A program made the translations under genes and the position numbers. Source: RUG12461 sp045661345 (GTDB lineage: Bacteria > Bacillota > Clostridia > Lachnospirales > Lachnospiraceae). From it: 64,000 bases of DNA. Positions within the stretch are counted from its first letter, which is position 1; each line of letters begins with the position of its first letter. The stretch covers positions 71,996 through 135,995 of the forward strand of contig JAZRFM010000030.1 in the NCBI GenBank assembly GCA_045661345.1, read 5' to 3'. This document shows positions 43,873-52,191 of the stretch, piece by piece. The notes under the pieces were generated by a model. That model had not been told where the DNA came from. It was given only the letters and a program-made list of their open reading frames with translations, and made no database searches.

Positions 43873-44042
43873 GATAATCTCCTTCCTGCATGAAAACGAC
43901 ATTGATGATTGTCCGAATTTCATTATATCTCTCTTCTATGGACAAAACAAGTCCTCTGCTTTACAGAAGAAAACGGAGCGATTATACTGAAAAAAGGTTC
44001 TCTTCGTACAGAGGAGCGGAAAAAAGATGGAGTGTGACAGGG

Positions 44043-44672
44043 ATGGCAAAGCGCGGGATCAGACAGGAACGAAAAGAATTGATGATGGAAGCGGTGGAGG
44101 CGTTGATACGCGACCGCGGCGGGATCGCAAAGGCTTCGGAGCTGCAGCGGCTCGGATTGGATTACCGCCGTGTGCAGGCCTTGGTACGGGATGGGTTTTT
44201 GCGGAAAGTACGAAACGGCTATTATGCGCTGTATGAGCGGAAAATTGATGAGATCGAGTGGATTGCGGCCATGTTTCCAGATGGTGTGCTGACCATGGAA
44301 ACGGCATGCTACTACTACGGGTATTTGGATGCAAGGCCGTTTCAGTGGAGCATCGCCGTGGACAAAAACACGTCTAAATCCCGTTTTCATATCGATTTCC
44401 CTGCCATCCAGCCGTACTATACGGAACCGGAGGTGCTGCAGCTTGGAGTCGGCAGTATCCCTTTCGGGGACGGCATCATGAAGATCTACGAAAAAGAACG
44501 GTTACTCTGTGATCTGTTCAAATATGAGGAGCGAGTGGACAGAGAGACTTTAAAGAGTGCCATGAAGGGATTTCTGGCCGAGGAGCATATAGATGTCGCA
44601 AAACTGATGGAGTACGCCAGACTGCGAAAAGTGATTCATAAAGTGCACGAACGGATTGGAGTGTGGATGTGA
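44043..44672 (+). CDS. AbiEi-like antitoxin / winged-helix regulator
   Basis: 209 residues. The N-terminal winged helix has G-G-I-A-K-A-S-E-L-Q-R-L-G and R-V-Q-A-L-V-R-D-G-F-L-R-K-V-R-N-G-Y-Y, the form of AbiEi antitoxins of type IV toxin-antitoxin systems, which repress their own promoter. The C-terminal domain continues with V-L-T-M-E-T-A-C-Y-Y-Y and E-K-E-R-L-L-C-D-L-F. The following gene, whose ATG overlaps this TGA by one base, is an AbiEii-like protein. ATG 44043 is chosen because earlier codons run across the divergent promoter region. Confidence 0.8.
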   Translation: MAKRGIRQERKELMMEAVEALIRDRGGIAKASELQRLGLDYRRVQALVRDGFLRKVRNGYYALYERKIDEIEWIAAMFPDGVLTMETACYYYGYLDARPFQWSIAVDKNTSKSRFHIDFPAIQPYYTEPEVLQLGVGSIPFGDGIMKIYEKERLLCDLFKYEERVDRETLKSAMKGFLAEEHIDVAKLMEYARLRKVIHKVHERIGVWM

Positions 44673-45538
44673 TGAGTACGGCAGAGCTTGCACTGGCCGG
44701 CGTAAAGTCCAAATGCGAGGAGCTTGGGATCCCGTTTTCCAACCTTGCCTCCGCTTTTATGGTGGAGGAGGCGCTTTCCGTGATTGCAGATTCGTACTAC
44801 AGCGATCACTTTATCCTGCGCAATGCGTCAGAATTGACACTTTCGATCTACCGCAGAAAACTGGTTCATCAGCTGTCCTTTTATTATACGGGAGCCTTTA
44901 CTGTCCGGGATCTTGCCATTGTGCTTACCAGGACATTGATCCGGGAAAAGAAGAGCGGGATCACATGGGAAATGGGGCTCCATCTGACAGGAGAAGACCG
45001 GGCGCGTGTCCTGATGAAAGGGGATCTGAACGGGATTTCCGTGCCCTTTGAGCTTTCCCTGGAGGCTGTGCCGCCGGACATACAGGCCAAAAAAGAAACC
45101 TTTCGTTTGTTTTTCACGCCAGACGCCTTCCTCACGTATTATGCATATCCGAAGGAGCAGGCCCTTACCCACGCATTTGTTGACATCCTGTGGAGGATGG
45201 AGCTGATCCATGATATGAGGCCTTATGATACGGTTTTTGGCATTTTGCGTACGGAATCGCTGGATGGACGTCATATCAGGGAATATATCGAGGAGGCGCT
45301 GTTTTCCCGGCAACTGACCCTGGATAAAAAACGTTGGAACATGCTGCTGAATTATCGGAATGATACCTATATGAAGAAAAAATGGAAAACGTATCTCCGC
45401 GGCGAAAAGAAGGATACGCCGCCCTGGGTGGAGGTCATTGATCTGATGGAGGCCTTTTTCGGTCCGATCTGGGAATCCATGGAAAGGGATACGGTATTTT
45501 TCGGCGACTGGATGCCGGATCTCAGGCGATTTTTATGA
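44672..45538 (+). CDS. AbiEii-like nucleotidyltransferase homologue with lost catalytic motifs
   Basis: 288 residues. The overall pattern follows AbiEii toxins: A-F-M-V-E-E-A-L before the core, H-F-I-L-R-N-A-S-E-L where the family has F-V-L-K-G-G, and A-Y-P-K-E-Q-A-L-T where it has A-Y-x-L-E-T-x-x-A-E-K. The Gly-Gly pair is replaced by Asn51-Ala52, the downstream D-x-D is absent (H-Q-L-S-F in that area), and the expected Lys is lost. GTP-dependent nucleotide transfer is therefore unlikely. It overlaps the antitoxin gene by 1 base and the next gene by 4 bases. Confidence 0.7.
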   Translation: MSTAELALAGVKSKCEELGIPFSNLASAFMVEEALSVIADSYYSDHFILRNASELTLSIYRRKLVHQLSFYYTGAFTVRDLAIVLTRTLIREKKSGITWEMGLHLTGEDRARVLMKGDLNGISVPFELSLEAVPPDIQAKKETFRLFFTPDAFLTYYAYPKEQALTHAFVDILWRMELIHDMRPYDTVFGILRTESLDGRHIREYIEEALFSRQLTLDKKRWNMLLNYRNDTYMKKKWKTYLRGEKKDTPPWVEVIDLMEAFFGPIWESMERDTVFFGDWMPDLRRFL

Positions 45539-46728
45539 AAAAAACACTGGATCAGCAATTAAAAGAAATTGCCACCGGGGATTACTACCCTTTCCACATG
45601 CCGGGGCATAAGCGCACGTCTCTTGGTCTGGGAGAGCCGTCTTTGATAGACATCACGGAAATCGAAGGATTTGATGATCTGCATCACCCTGCCGGCCTGA
45701 TCCTGGAGGCGGAAAAGCGTGCGGCACAGCTTTGGAAAGCCAGACGCAGCTTTTTGCTGGTCAATGGAAGCACGGTTGGAATCCTTGCGGCGGTATCTGC
45801 CGCGTTGTCGGACGGAGATGAAATTCTGATCGCGGAGAATTCCCACAAGTCCGTGCGACATGCGTGTTTTCTGAACAGACTCCATGTCAGGACGGTTTCT
45901 GCGGTACAGACAGGGTTTGGAATTGACGGGCAGATTCCCCCCTCCTCTGTGGAAGAAGCGTTGCTGCAAAACCCCGGGATCAGGGGAGTCGTACTGACCT
46001 CACCAACTTATGAAGGAATTGTTTCCGATGTCGCATCCATCGCAAGGATCGTACATGCCTACGGTGCGATTCTGATTGTGGATGAGGCCCATGGGGCGCA
46101 TTTCGGTATGCATGAAGGGCTGCCGCACAGTGCGGTCACCGGGGGGGCGGATCTCGTGGTCCAGAGCCTGCATAAAACCCTCCCCAGTCTGACCCAGACG
46201 GCGGTTCTCCATATCGCATCCGACCGCATCCCGGAAGCAGCGGTGCAAAAATACCTCGATATTTATGAAACCAGCTCCCCGTCCTATGTGCTGATGGCTG
46301 GTATGAGCCGGTGCATCGAGCTGTTGACGGAGCAGAGAGAGCAGCTTTTTTCCAACTATCTGAAGGAATTGACGGAATGGTATCAAAACAACCGGGATTA
46401 TCAGACCGTTTCCATATTGAAGAAGGGGGATCTCACGCCGGAGGAAGCCTTTGACAGGGATCCGGGAAAGATCATCCTCCGTTCCGATATGACGGGAATT
46501 GACGGAAAGGCCCTGGCGGCGTGTCTGAGAGAGGTTTACCATCTGGAAACGGAACGGGCGCAGGGAGATTTCGTCATTGCCATGACGAGTGTGTGTGACC
46601 GGGAGGAGGGTTTTCGAAGGCTGAGCGCTGCGCTGCGGGAAATCGACCGAAATCCGGATCTTTGCAAAGCATACGCTTCGGATCATGCAAAAGATCCTGA
46701 TTATGAGATCTATCGGGGGTACTCGTAA
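45535..46728 (+). CDS. PLP-dependent Orn/Lys/Arg decarboxylase-family protein (YaaO-like)
   Basis: 397 residues of the group III decarboxylase fold. Marks are P-F-H-M-P-G-H-K-R near the N-terminus, N-G-S-T-V-G-I, D-E-A-H-G-A-H-F, and the PLP lysine in S-L-H-K-T-L-P. It is shorter than biosynthetic arginine decarboxylases and matches YaaO in size and position before the tmk/yaaR/holB block. Lysine, arginine or ornithine could be the substrate. Its ATG overlaps the upstream TGA (ATGA), coupling it to the AbiE-like pair. Confidence 0.88.
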   Translation: MKKTLDQQLKEIATGDYYPFHMPGHKRTSLGLGEPSLIDITEIEGFDDLHHPAGLILEAEKRAAQLWKARRSFLLVNGSTVGILAAVSAALSDGDEILIAENSHKSVRHACFLNRLHVRTVSAVQTGFGIDGQIPPSSVEEALLQNPGIRGVVLTSPTYEGIVSDVASIARIVHAYGAILIVDEAHGAHFGMHEGLPHSAVTGGADLVVQSLHKTLPSLTQTAVLHIASDRIPEAAVQKYLDIYETSSPSYVLMAGMSRCIELLTEQREQLFSNYLKELTEWYQNNRDYQTVSILKKGDLTPEEAFDRDPGKIILRSDMTGIDGKALAACLREVYHLETERAQGDFVIAMTSVCDREEGFRRLSAALREIDRNPDLCKAYASDHAKDPDYEIYRGYS

Positions 46729-46760
46729 ACAGGGATCGTGAGTTTTTTGCACGGGGCGGA

Positions 46761-46789
46761 TTGTGCAAGTCTATCCGGTAGGATATAAT
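46761..46789 (+). promoter_or_regulatory. Promoter of the guanylate kinase-like gene, probably leaderless
   Basis: TTGTGC (46761-46766), 17 bases, perfect TATAAT (46784-46789), and 10 bases to ATG 46800. Transcription should start about 4 bases before the ATG, leaving no room for a ribosome binding site; none is seen. Confidence 0.7.
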
Positions 46790-46799
46790 AGTCCTATCT

Positions 46800-47402
46800 A
46801 TGGGCAAAATTTTTTATCTTCTCGGAAAAAGTTCTTCCGGAAAAGACAGTATCTATAAACAGATCATTCGGGACGATGCATTGTCTTTGCGGCGGATCGT
46901 GTCCTACACGACACGTCCGATCCGTACCGGCGAGGAAGAGGGTCGGGAATATCATTTTACGGATAAAGAGACCCTTGACCGCCTGGCGGAGGAGGACAAA
47001 GTCATAGAGATGCGCACCTATCATACGATGCGCGGAGACTGGCATTACTTTACGGTGGATGACGGGCAGGTGGATCTTATTCACCATGATTACGCCGTGA
47101 TCGGAACCCTCGAATCCTATCTGATGGTACGTAATTTCTATGGAAAAGAGCACGTTTTGCCGATCTATATAGAAGTAGACGATGGAATCCGGCTGATGCG
47201 GGCCGTCAGACGGGAGATGAACCAGAATCCGCCCCATTATACCGAAGTGTGCCGTCGGTTTTTGGCGGATGATGAGGACTTTTCCGAAGAGCACCTGAAA
47301 AATGCCGGGATTACAGTACGTTTTGCCAATGACGATCTGGAGAATACGATCGAAGAGGTCAAGGCATATATTCGGGGAAACAAATCTGCAGGTTTCCTGT
47401 GA
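46800..47402 (+). CDS. Guanylate kinase-like P-loop nucleotide kinase
   Basis: 200 residues. The P-loop reads L-G-K-S-S-S-G-K-D-S at residues 8-17, and S-Y-T-T-R-P-I-R with G-E-E-E-G-R-E-Y-H-F is the GMP-binding block of guanylate kinases. It occupies the place of tmk (thymidylate kinase) in the Bacillus yaaO-tmk-yaaQ-yaaR-holB order. The substitution of Pro by Lys in the usual G-P-S-G loop, and a divergent lid region, suggest it may not be the main Gmk of the cell. Confidence 0.85.
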   Translation: MGKIFYLLGKSSSGKDSIYKQIIRDDALSLRRIVSYTTRPIRTGEEEGREYHFTDKETLDRLAEEDKVIEMRTYHTMRGDWHYFTVDDGQVDLIHHDYAVIGTLESYLMVRNFYGKEHVLPIYIEVDDGIRLMRAVRREMNQNPPHYTEVCRRFLADDEDFSEEHLKNAGITVRFANDDLENTIEEVKAYIRGNKSAGFL

Positions 47403-47420
47403 GATGCGGAGATTGCGGCG

Positions 47421-47861
47421 ATGGAGATCAGAGTCAACGACGTTCAGCAGATCAATCAGATAACACAGACCGAACGGCCGGAAGCAGCGGACGATTCTTT
47501 TAAATTTACGCTGACCAGCGCGATTGAGGATACAGAGCTTCAGGAAAAGCTGAATACCATGCTGAAGGACATCTCTGTGCAGGGCAATCTCATTGCGCGC
47601 CATATGGATATTTCGGAAATGAAGAAATACCGGGCGAAGATCAAGGAATTTCTGAATGAGATCGTGAACCGGTCCCATAAGTTTTCCCGTGAGAATTTTC
47701 TGGATCGGAAGGGACGACACAGAGTATACGGGATAATCCGCCTGATCGATGCCAATCTTGACGACCTGGCGCAGCTTCTGATGGAGGATGAGAAGAAACA
47801 TATTGATATCCTGCAAAAGATCGGTGAGATCGAAGGACTGTTGATCGATATTGTGACATAA
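47421..47861 (+). CDS. yaaR: YaaR family protein (DUF327)
   Basis: 146 residues, mostly helical, with M-K-K-Y-R-A-K-I-K-E-F-L and H-K-F-S-R-E-N-F-L-D-R-K-G-R-H-R-V-Y. This matches the DUF327 family found just before holB in Bacillota. The function is not known. It lies 18 bases after the kinase gene and 8 bases before holB. Confidence 0.9.
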   Translation: MEIRVNDVQQINQITQTERPEAADDSFKFTLTSAIEDTELQEKLNTMLKDISVQGNLIARHMDISEMKKYRAKIKEFLNEIVNRSHKFSRENFLDRKGRHRVYGIIRLIDANLDDLAQLLMEDEKKHIDILQKIGEIEGLLIDIVT

Positions 47862-47869
47862 GGAACAGC

Positions 47870-48871
47870 ATGGCAGATTTTCACAGCATCATCGGACATC
47901 AGAATATTATCCGGCATTTCCGGAATGCGATCATGCAGGGCAAAGTCGGACATGCTTATATCTTAAACGGTCCTGACCGTTCCGGGAAAAGGCTGCTGGC
48001 GGACGCATTTGCCGAGACCCTGCAATGTGAATCTCCGGAAGCAAAGAAAACCGGCAATCCCTGTCACAGCTGTCGTTCCTGTAAACAGGCAGAGTCCGGC
48101 AACAACCCGGACATTCTTTATGTCCGGCATGAAAAACCGAATACCATTTCCGTCGAGGATATCCGCACACAGGTTGTCAACACGGTGGATATCAAGCCTT
48201 ATGCCTGTACCTATAAGGTATATATCATTGATGAAGCCGAAAAAATGAATGTACAGGCACAAAATGCCCTTTTGAAGACAATTGAGGAACCGCCCCATTA
48301 TGCGGTGATCTTGCTGCTCACCAACAATGCGGATCTTTTTTTGCAAACGATCCTATCCCGCTGTGTACGGCTTGATTTGAACGCCGTTCCGGATGATCTG
48401 GTGCGTTCTTATCTGATGAAACAGGGGAAGATCCCGGATTATGATGCGGATCTTTGTGTGGCCTTTGCACAGGGAAATGTCGGAAAGGCCATCAGTCTGG
48501 CGACTTCCGAGGACTTTCATGAAATTCGCGTGACGGTGATTGATCTGATGAAACATATTCATGAGATGGATATTGCGGATCTGGTGGAAGCCATCCGTCA
48601 AATCAGTGACGGGAAACCGGTGATGCAGGATTTTTTTGACATCATGATGATCTGGTTTCGGGATGTGCTGTTATATAAAGCGACAAAAGAGATAGATGCA
48701 TTGACTTTCAAGGATGAAGTGCTGGAGATCAAAAAGCAGGCAGACAGGAGCACTTACCAGGGATTGGAACAGGTGATCGAAGCCATCGAAAAGGCGAAGG
48801 ACAGACTACAGGCGAATGTCAATTTCGAACTGACCATGGAAATGCTGCTTTTGAAGATCCGGGAAGTGTAG
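47870..48871 (+). CDS. holB: DNA polymerase III delta prime subunit
   Basis: This 333-residue AAA+ clamp-loader subunit has the N-terminal H-A-Y-I-L-N-G-P-D-R-S-G-K, a zinc-binding region C-H-S-C-R-S-C-K, D-E-A-E-K-M-N and the S-R-C motif in T-I-L-S-R-C-V-R. It lacks the aspartate-rich Walker B of DnaX, as usual for delta prime. It follows yaaR by 8 bases. Confidence 0.95.
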   Translation: MADFHSIIGHQNIIRHFRNAIMQGKVGHAYILNGPDRSGKRLLADAFAETLQCESPEAKKTGNPCHSCRSCKQAESGNNPDILYVRHEKPNTISVEDIRTQVVNTVDIKPYACTYKVYIIDEAEKMNVQAQNALLKTIEEPPHYAVILLLTNNADLFLQTILSRCVRLDLNAVPDDLVRSYLMKQGKIPDYDADLCVAFAQGNVGKAISLATSEDFHEIRVTVIDLMKHIHEMDIADLVEAIRQISDGKPVMQDFFDIMMIWFRDVLLYKATKEIDALTFKDEVLEIKKQADRSTYQGLEQVIEAIEKAKDRLQANVNFELTMEMLLLKIREV

Positions 48872-48906
48872 CAGCAAAAAAACAGAGATTGATACGGGAG
48901 AATCAT

Positions 48907-49782
48907 ATGACAACGATAATCGGTGTAAGATTTCGAAATATGGGCAAAATCTATTATTTTGATCCGAAGGATTTTGATATCAACCGCGGAGACCACGTGA
49001 TCGTGGAGACTGCGCGGGGTATCGAATACGGGACAGTGGTGCTGGAGCCGAAGGAAGTGCCGGATGAAAAAGTCGTCCAGCCTTTGAAACAAGTCATCCG
49101 CATGGCATCCGTCGAGGATGATGACCGGGTGACGGGGAACCGTGAGCGGGAAAAGGAGGCTTACAGGGTTTGCCAGGAAAAGATCAGGAAACGCAATCTG
49201 GAAATGAAGCTTGTGGAGGCGGAATATACCTTTGACAACAGTAAGCTGCTGTTTTATTTTACGGCTGACGGGCGTGTGGATTTCAGAGAGCTGGTAAAAG
49301 ACCTGGCGGCCGTTTTCCGGACGCGGATTGAACTGCGGCAGATCGGGGTGCGTGATGAGACAAAGATCCTGGGAGGGATCGGGATCTGCGGCAGAGAGCT
49401 TTGCTGTAAGTCTTACCTGACGGATTTCATTCCTGTTTCCATCAAGATGGCAAAAGAGCAGAATCTCTCCCTGAATCCGACGAAGATTTCCGGCAGCTGC
49501 GGCCGACTGATGTGCTGCTTGAAAAATGAGCAGGACACCTATGAATATCTGAACAGCCGTTTGCCGGGCATCGGCGACAAAGTGACCACAAAAGACGGTC
49601 TGACGGGAGAGGTGCAGTCCGTCAACGTGCTGCGTCAGCAGGTGCGGGTTTTGATTGATCTTGATGATGCCAAGGAGCTGCGGGATTATCCGACAGAAGA
49701 ACTGACTTTCAAGCCTCGTAAGAAAAAGGGACAGAAAAAGAATACAGCAGAGGAGAAAGAGATTGCAGCGCTTGAGGAATGA
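48907..49782 (+). CDS. ricT: PSP1-domain protein RicT (YaaT)
   Basis: 291 residues. The PSP1 domain carries the Cys motifs I-C-G-R-E-L-C-C and S-C-G-R-L-M-C-C, which bind Fe-S clusters in the B. subtilis Ric complex (YaaT, YlbF, YmcA) that steers RNase Y processing. The C-terminal tail is Lys/Glu-rich. The ATG at 48907 has GGGAG upstream. It overlaps the next gene by 20 bases. Confidence 0.93.
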   Translation: MTTIIGVRFRNMGKIYYFDPKDFDINRGDHVIVETARGIEYGTVVLEPKEVPDEKVVQPLKQVIRMASVEDDDRVTGNREREKEAYRVCQEKIRKRNLEMKLVEAEYTFDNSKLLFYFTADGRVDFRELVKDLAAVFRTRIELRQIGVRDETKILGGIGICGRELCCKSYLTDFIPVSIKMAKEQNLSLNPTKISGSCGRLMCCLKNEQDTYEYLNSRLPGIGDKVTTKDGLTGEVQSVNVLRQQVRVLIDLDDAKELRDYPTEELTFKPRKKKGQKKNTAEEKEIAALEE

Positions 49783-50515
49783 CGTTCCGCTGTATCCCGG
49801 AGAAAGAGTGGATGATCTGGAGCGAAACAGGCTCCTCATCATACAGAATCCGGATCGTTTCTGCTTCGGGATGGATGCGGTTTTGCTTTCCGGCTTTGTC
49901 TCAATCCGCGAGGGAGAGGATACGATTGATCTCGGAACCGGAAACGGCATTCTGCCGCTGCTCCTTTCCGCAAAAACAACAGGACGTACCTTTACGGGTC
50001 TGGAGATTCAGGATGAAAACGTGGAATTGGCAGAACGGTCAGTTCGTTTGAATGATCTTTCGGACCGGATTCATATCCGCAAGGGAGATATTAAGGAAGC
50101 GGCAGAGTTGTTCGGTGCGGCTTCTTTTGATGTGGTGGTGACAAATCCCCCTTATATGAAGGGAGATCACGGTCTGCCGAATCCGGATGATGCGAAAGCC
50201 ATCGCACGGCACGAGATTTGCTGCACGCTGGAGGATGTTCTGCAGGTGAGCAGGAAGCTTTTAAAGGAGGGCGGGCGCTTCTTTATGGTCCACAGACCAT
50301 TCCGCCTCCCGGAGATTTTCTGCAGGATGAGTCATCATGGGATAGAGCCGAAGCGAATGAGGCTGGTGTATCCGGATGTAAAGAAAGAACCGAATATGGT
50401 ACTGATTGAGGGCAGATCCGGCGGAAAGCCATATCTTACCGTGGAAAAACCCCTGATCGTATGGAAGGAAAAAGATGTGTATACAGAGGAAATGAAGGAG
50501 TTGTACGGCTTTTAA
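49763..50515 (+). CDS. tRNA (adenine-N6)-methyltransferase-like protein (YabB/TrmN6)
   Basis: 250 residues with a SAM-binding D-L-G-T-G-N-G-I-L and the N-P-P-Y catalytic motif in V-V-T-N-P-P-Y-M-K of N6-adenine methyltransferases. It resembles YabB and TrmN6. It starts at a TTG with AGAGGAG 8 bases upstream, inside the ricT end; no ATG fits. Confidence 0.9.
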   Translation: MQRLRNDVPLYPGERVDDLERNRLLIIQNPDRFCFGMDAVLLSGFVSIREGEDTIDLGTGNGILPLLLSAKTTGRTFTGLEIQDENVELAERSVRLNDLSDRIHIRKGDIKEAAELFGAASFDVVVTNPPYMKGDHGLPNPDDAKAIARHEICCTLEDVLQVSRKLLKEGGRFFMVHRPFRLPEIFCRMSHHGIEPKRMRLVYPDVKKEPNMVLIEGRSGGKPYLTVEKPLIVWKEKDVYTEEMKELYGF

Positions 50516-50527
50516 GGAGGATGAGGA

Positions 50528-51334
50528 ATGTTTAATGACATTCATTTGGGACCGTTGACGTTTCATATGTATGGACTGATGATAGCGGTCGGGTTTCTTG
50601 CCGCACTGTATCTTTGTATCCGACGGGGGAAAAAGAGAGGATTCTCGGAGGATATCTTTTGGGGGATTTTTGTTTGTGCCATCATCGGAGGCGTGGTGGG
50701 AAGCAAGCTTCTGTATATCCTGATCGCACTCCCCCAGATCATCAAAAATCCGTCCATACTGCTGGACTTCCGCAATGGTTTTGTGATCTATGGCGGCATT
50801 TTGGGCGGTCTGTTCGCAAGCTATGTCTATCTGCGGATCAAAAAACAGAAATTCCTGCCCTATTTTGATATGGTCATGCCCTCGGTAGCGCTGGCACAGG
50901 GATTCGGCAGACTTGGCTGCTTTTTTGCAGGCTGCTGCTACGGGCGGGAGACAGACGGCCCGTTTCATATCGTATTCACGCACTCCGATTTTGCGCCAAA
51001 TAACGTGCCCCTGATACCGACCCAGCTGATGAGCAGCGCCGGAGATTTTTTGATTTCGCTGACATTGGTTCTGTTTGCAGCCAAAAATCCAAAGAAGGGC
51101 CGTGTCGGCTCCCTTTATCTGATTCTTTACGGGGTCGGACGGTTTGTCGTTGAGTTTTTCCGTGGGGATCCGCGGGGATCTGTGGGTGTTCTGTCCACCT
51201 CCCAGGCGATCTCGCTTGTAATCGTTGCAGCCGGGGTTGTGCTGTTTTTCCTGTTACCGAAGCTAGCCGGAATATCCGGGACAGAAGTCGTGTCTGATGA
51301 GACACCGGACAAAAAAGACGGGGAAACCGAATGA
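50528..51334 (+). CDS. lgt: Prolipoprotein diacylglyceryl transferase
   Basis: This 268-residue integral membrane enzyme attaches diacylglycerol to the lipobox Cys of prolipoproteins. About seven helices are present, with V-I-Y-G-G-I-L-G-G and F-G-R-L-G-C-F-F-A-G-C-C-Y-G. The His of the classic H-G-G-L-L-G is Tyr here, a variant that can occur in Clostridia. AAGGAGG precedes the ATG. It is inserted between yabB and rsmI, where Bacillus has yazA, and overlaps rsmI as ATGA. Confidence 0.92.
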   Translation: MFNDIHLGPLTFHMYGLMIAVGFLAALYLCIRRGKKRGFSEDIFWGIFVCAIIGGVVGSKLLYILIALPQIIKNPSILLDFRNGFVIYGGILGGLFASYVYLRIKKQKFLPYFDMVMPSVALAQGFGRLGCFFAGCCYGRETDGPFHIVFTHSDFAPNNVPLIPTQLMSSAGDFLISLTLVLFAAKNPKKGRVGSLYLILYGVGRFVVEFFRGDPRGSVGVLSTSQAISLVIVAAGVVLFFLLPKLAGISGTEVVSDETPDKKDGETE

Positions 51335-52191
51335 GCGGGATATTGTACCTTTGTGCGACACCCATCGGGAATCTCGAGGATATCACGTATCGGGTTGTAC
51401 GGATCCTGAAGGAAGCGGATCTGATTGCGGCGGAGGATACAAGAAATGCCAAAAAACTGTTGAACCACTTTGAGATTCATACGCCTTTGACCAGCTATCA
51501 TGAGTATAACCGGGTGGAAAAGGCGCATGAGCTGATAGAGCAGCTTCTGGCGGGCAAAAACATTGCCCTCATTACGGATGCCGGGACGCCGGGCATTTCG
51601 GATCCGGGGGAGGTATTGGCGGAGTTTGCCCTTGAGCAGGGGATCACAGTCACAAGCCTTCCCGGCGCATCTGCCTCCGTCACGGCTCTTTCCGTTTCCG
51701 GTCAGAATACCAGACGCTTTGTATTTGAGGGATTTCTGCCCGGCGAAAAAAAGGAACGCCGCTTTCTGCTGGAGGCGCTCCGGGAAGAAACACGGACGAT
51801 CGTCCTTTATGAATCCCCTCATCATCTGTGGAAAACCCTGCAGGATCTCTATGGGACGCTGGGAGACCGCTCCGTCACAATTTGTCGTGAATTAACAAAA
51901 ATTCACGAGGAAATCAGAAAAACGACATTATCTGATGTCATAAATTATTATAAAGACAACGAACCACGGGGAGAGTATGTGCTTGTTCTGGCCGGCGCCG
52001 ACAAAAAGGAGCTTCTTCAGAAGCAGCAGGAACAATACCGTGATCTTTCCATGGAGGCGCATGTCGCGCAATATGAAGCTGCCGGCATGGATCGAAAGGA
52101 AGCCATGAAGGCAGTCGCAAAGGACCGCGGGATCGGAAAGCGGGAAGTATATCAGGCTCTTTGCGGCAAAGAAGGGATAGAACATGAGTGA
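51331..52191 (+). CDS. rsmI: 16S rRNA (cytidine-2'-O)-methyltransferase RsmI
   Basis: This 286-residue tetrapyrrole-methylase-fold enzyme modifies C1402 of 16S rRNA. Diagnostic segments are A-T-P-I-G-N-L-E-D-I-T, A-E-D-T-R, S-Y-H-E-Y-N and S-D-P-G-E. It overlaps lgt by 4 bases and the MATE gene by 8. Confidence 0.96.
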   Translation: MSGILYLCATPIGNLEDITYRVVRILKEADLIAAEDTRNAKKLLNHFEIHTPLTSYHEYNRVEKAHELIEQLLAGKNIALITDAGTPGISDPGEVLAEFALEQGITVTSLPGASASVTALSVSGQNTRRFVFEGFLPGEKKERRFLLEALREETRTIVLYESPHHLWKTLQDLYGTLGDRSVTICRELTKIHEEIRKTTLSDVINYYKDNEPRGEYVLVLAGADKKELLQKQQEQYRDLSMEAHVAQYEAAGMDRKEAMKAVAKDRGIGKREVYQALCGKEGIEHE

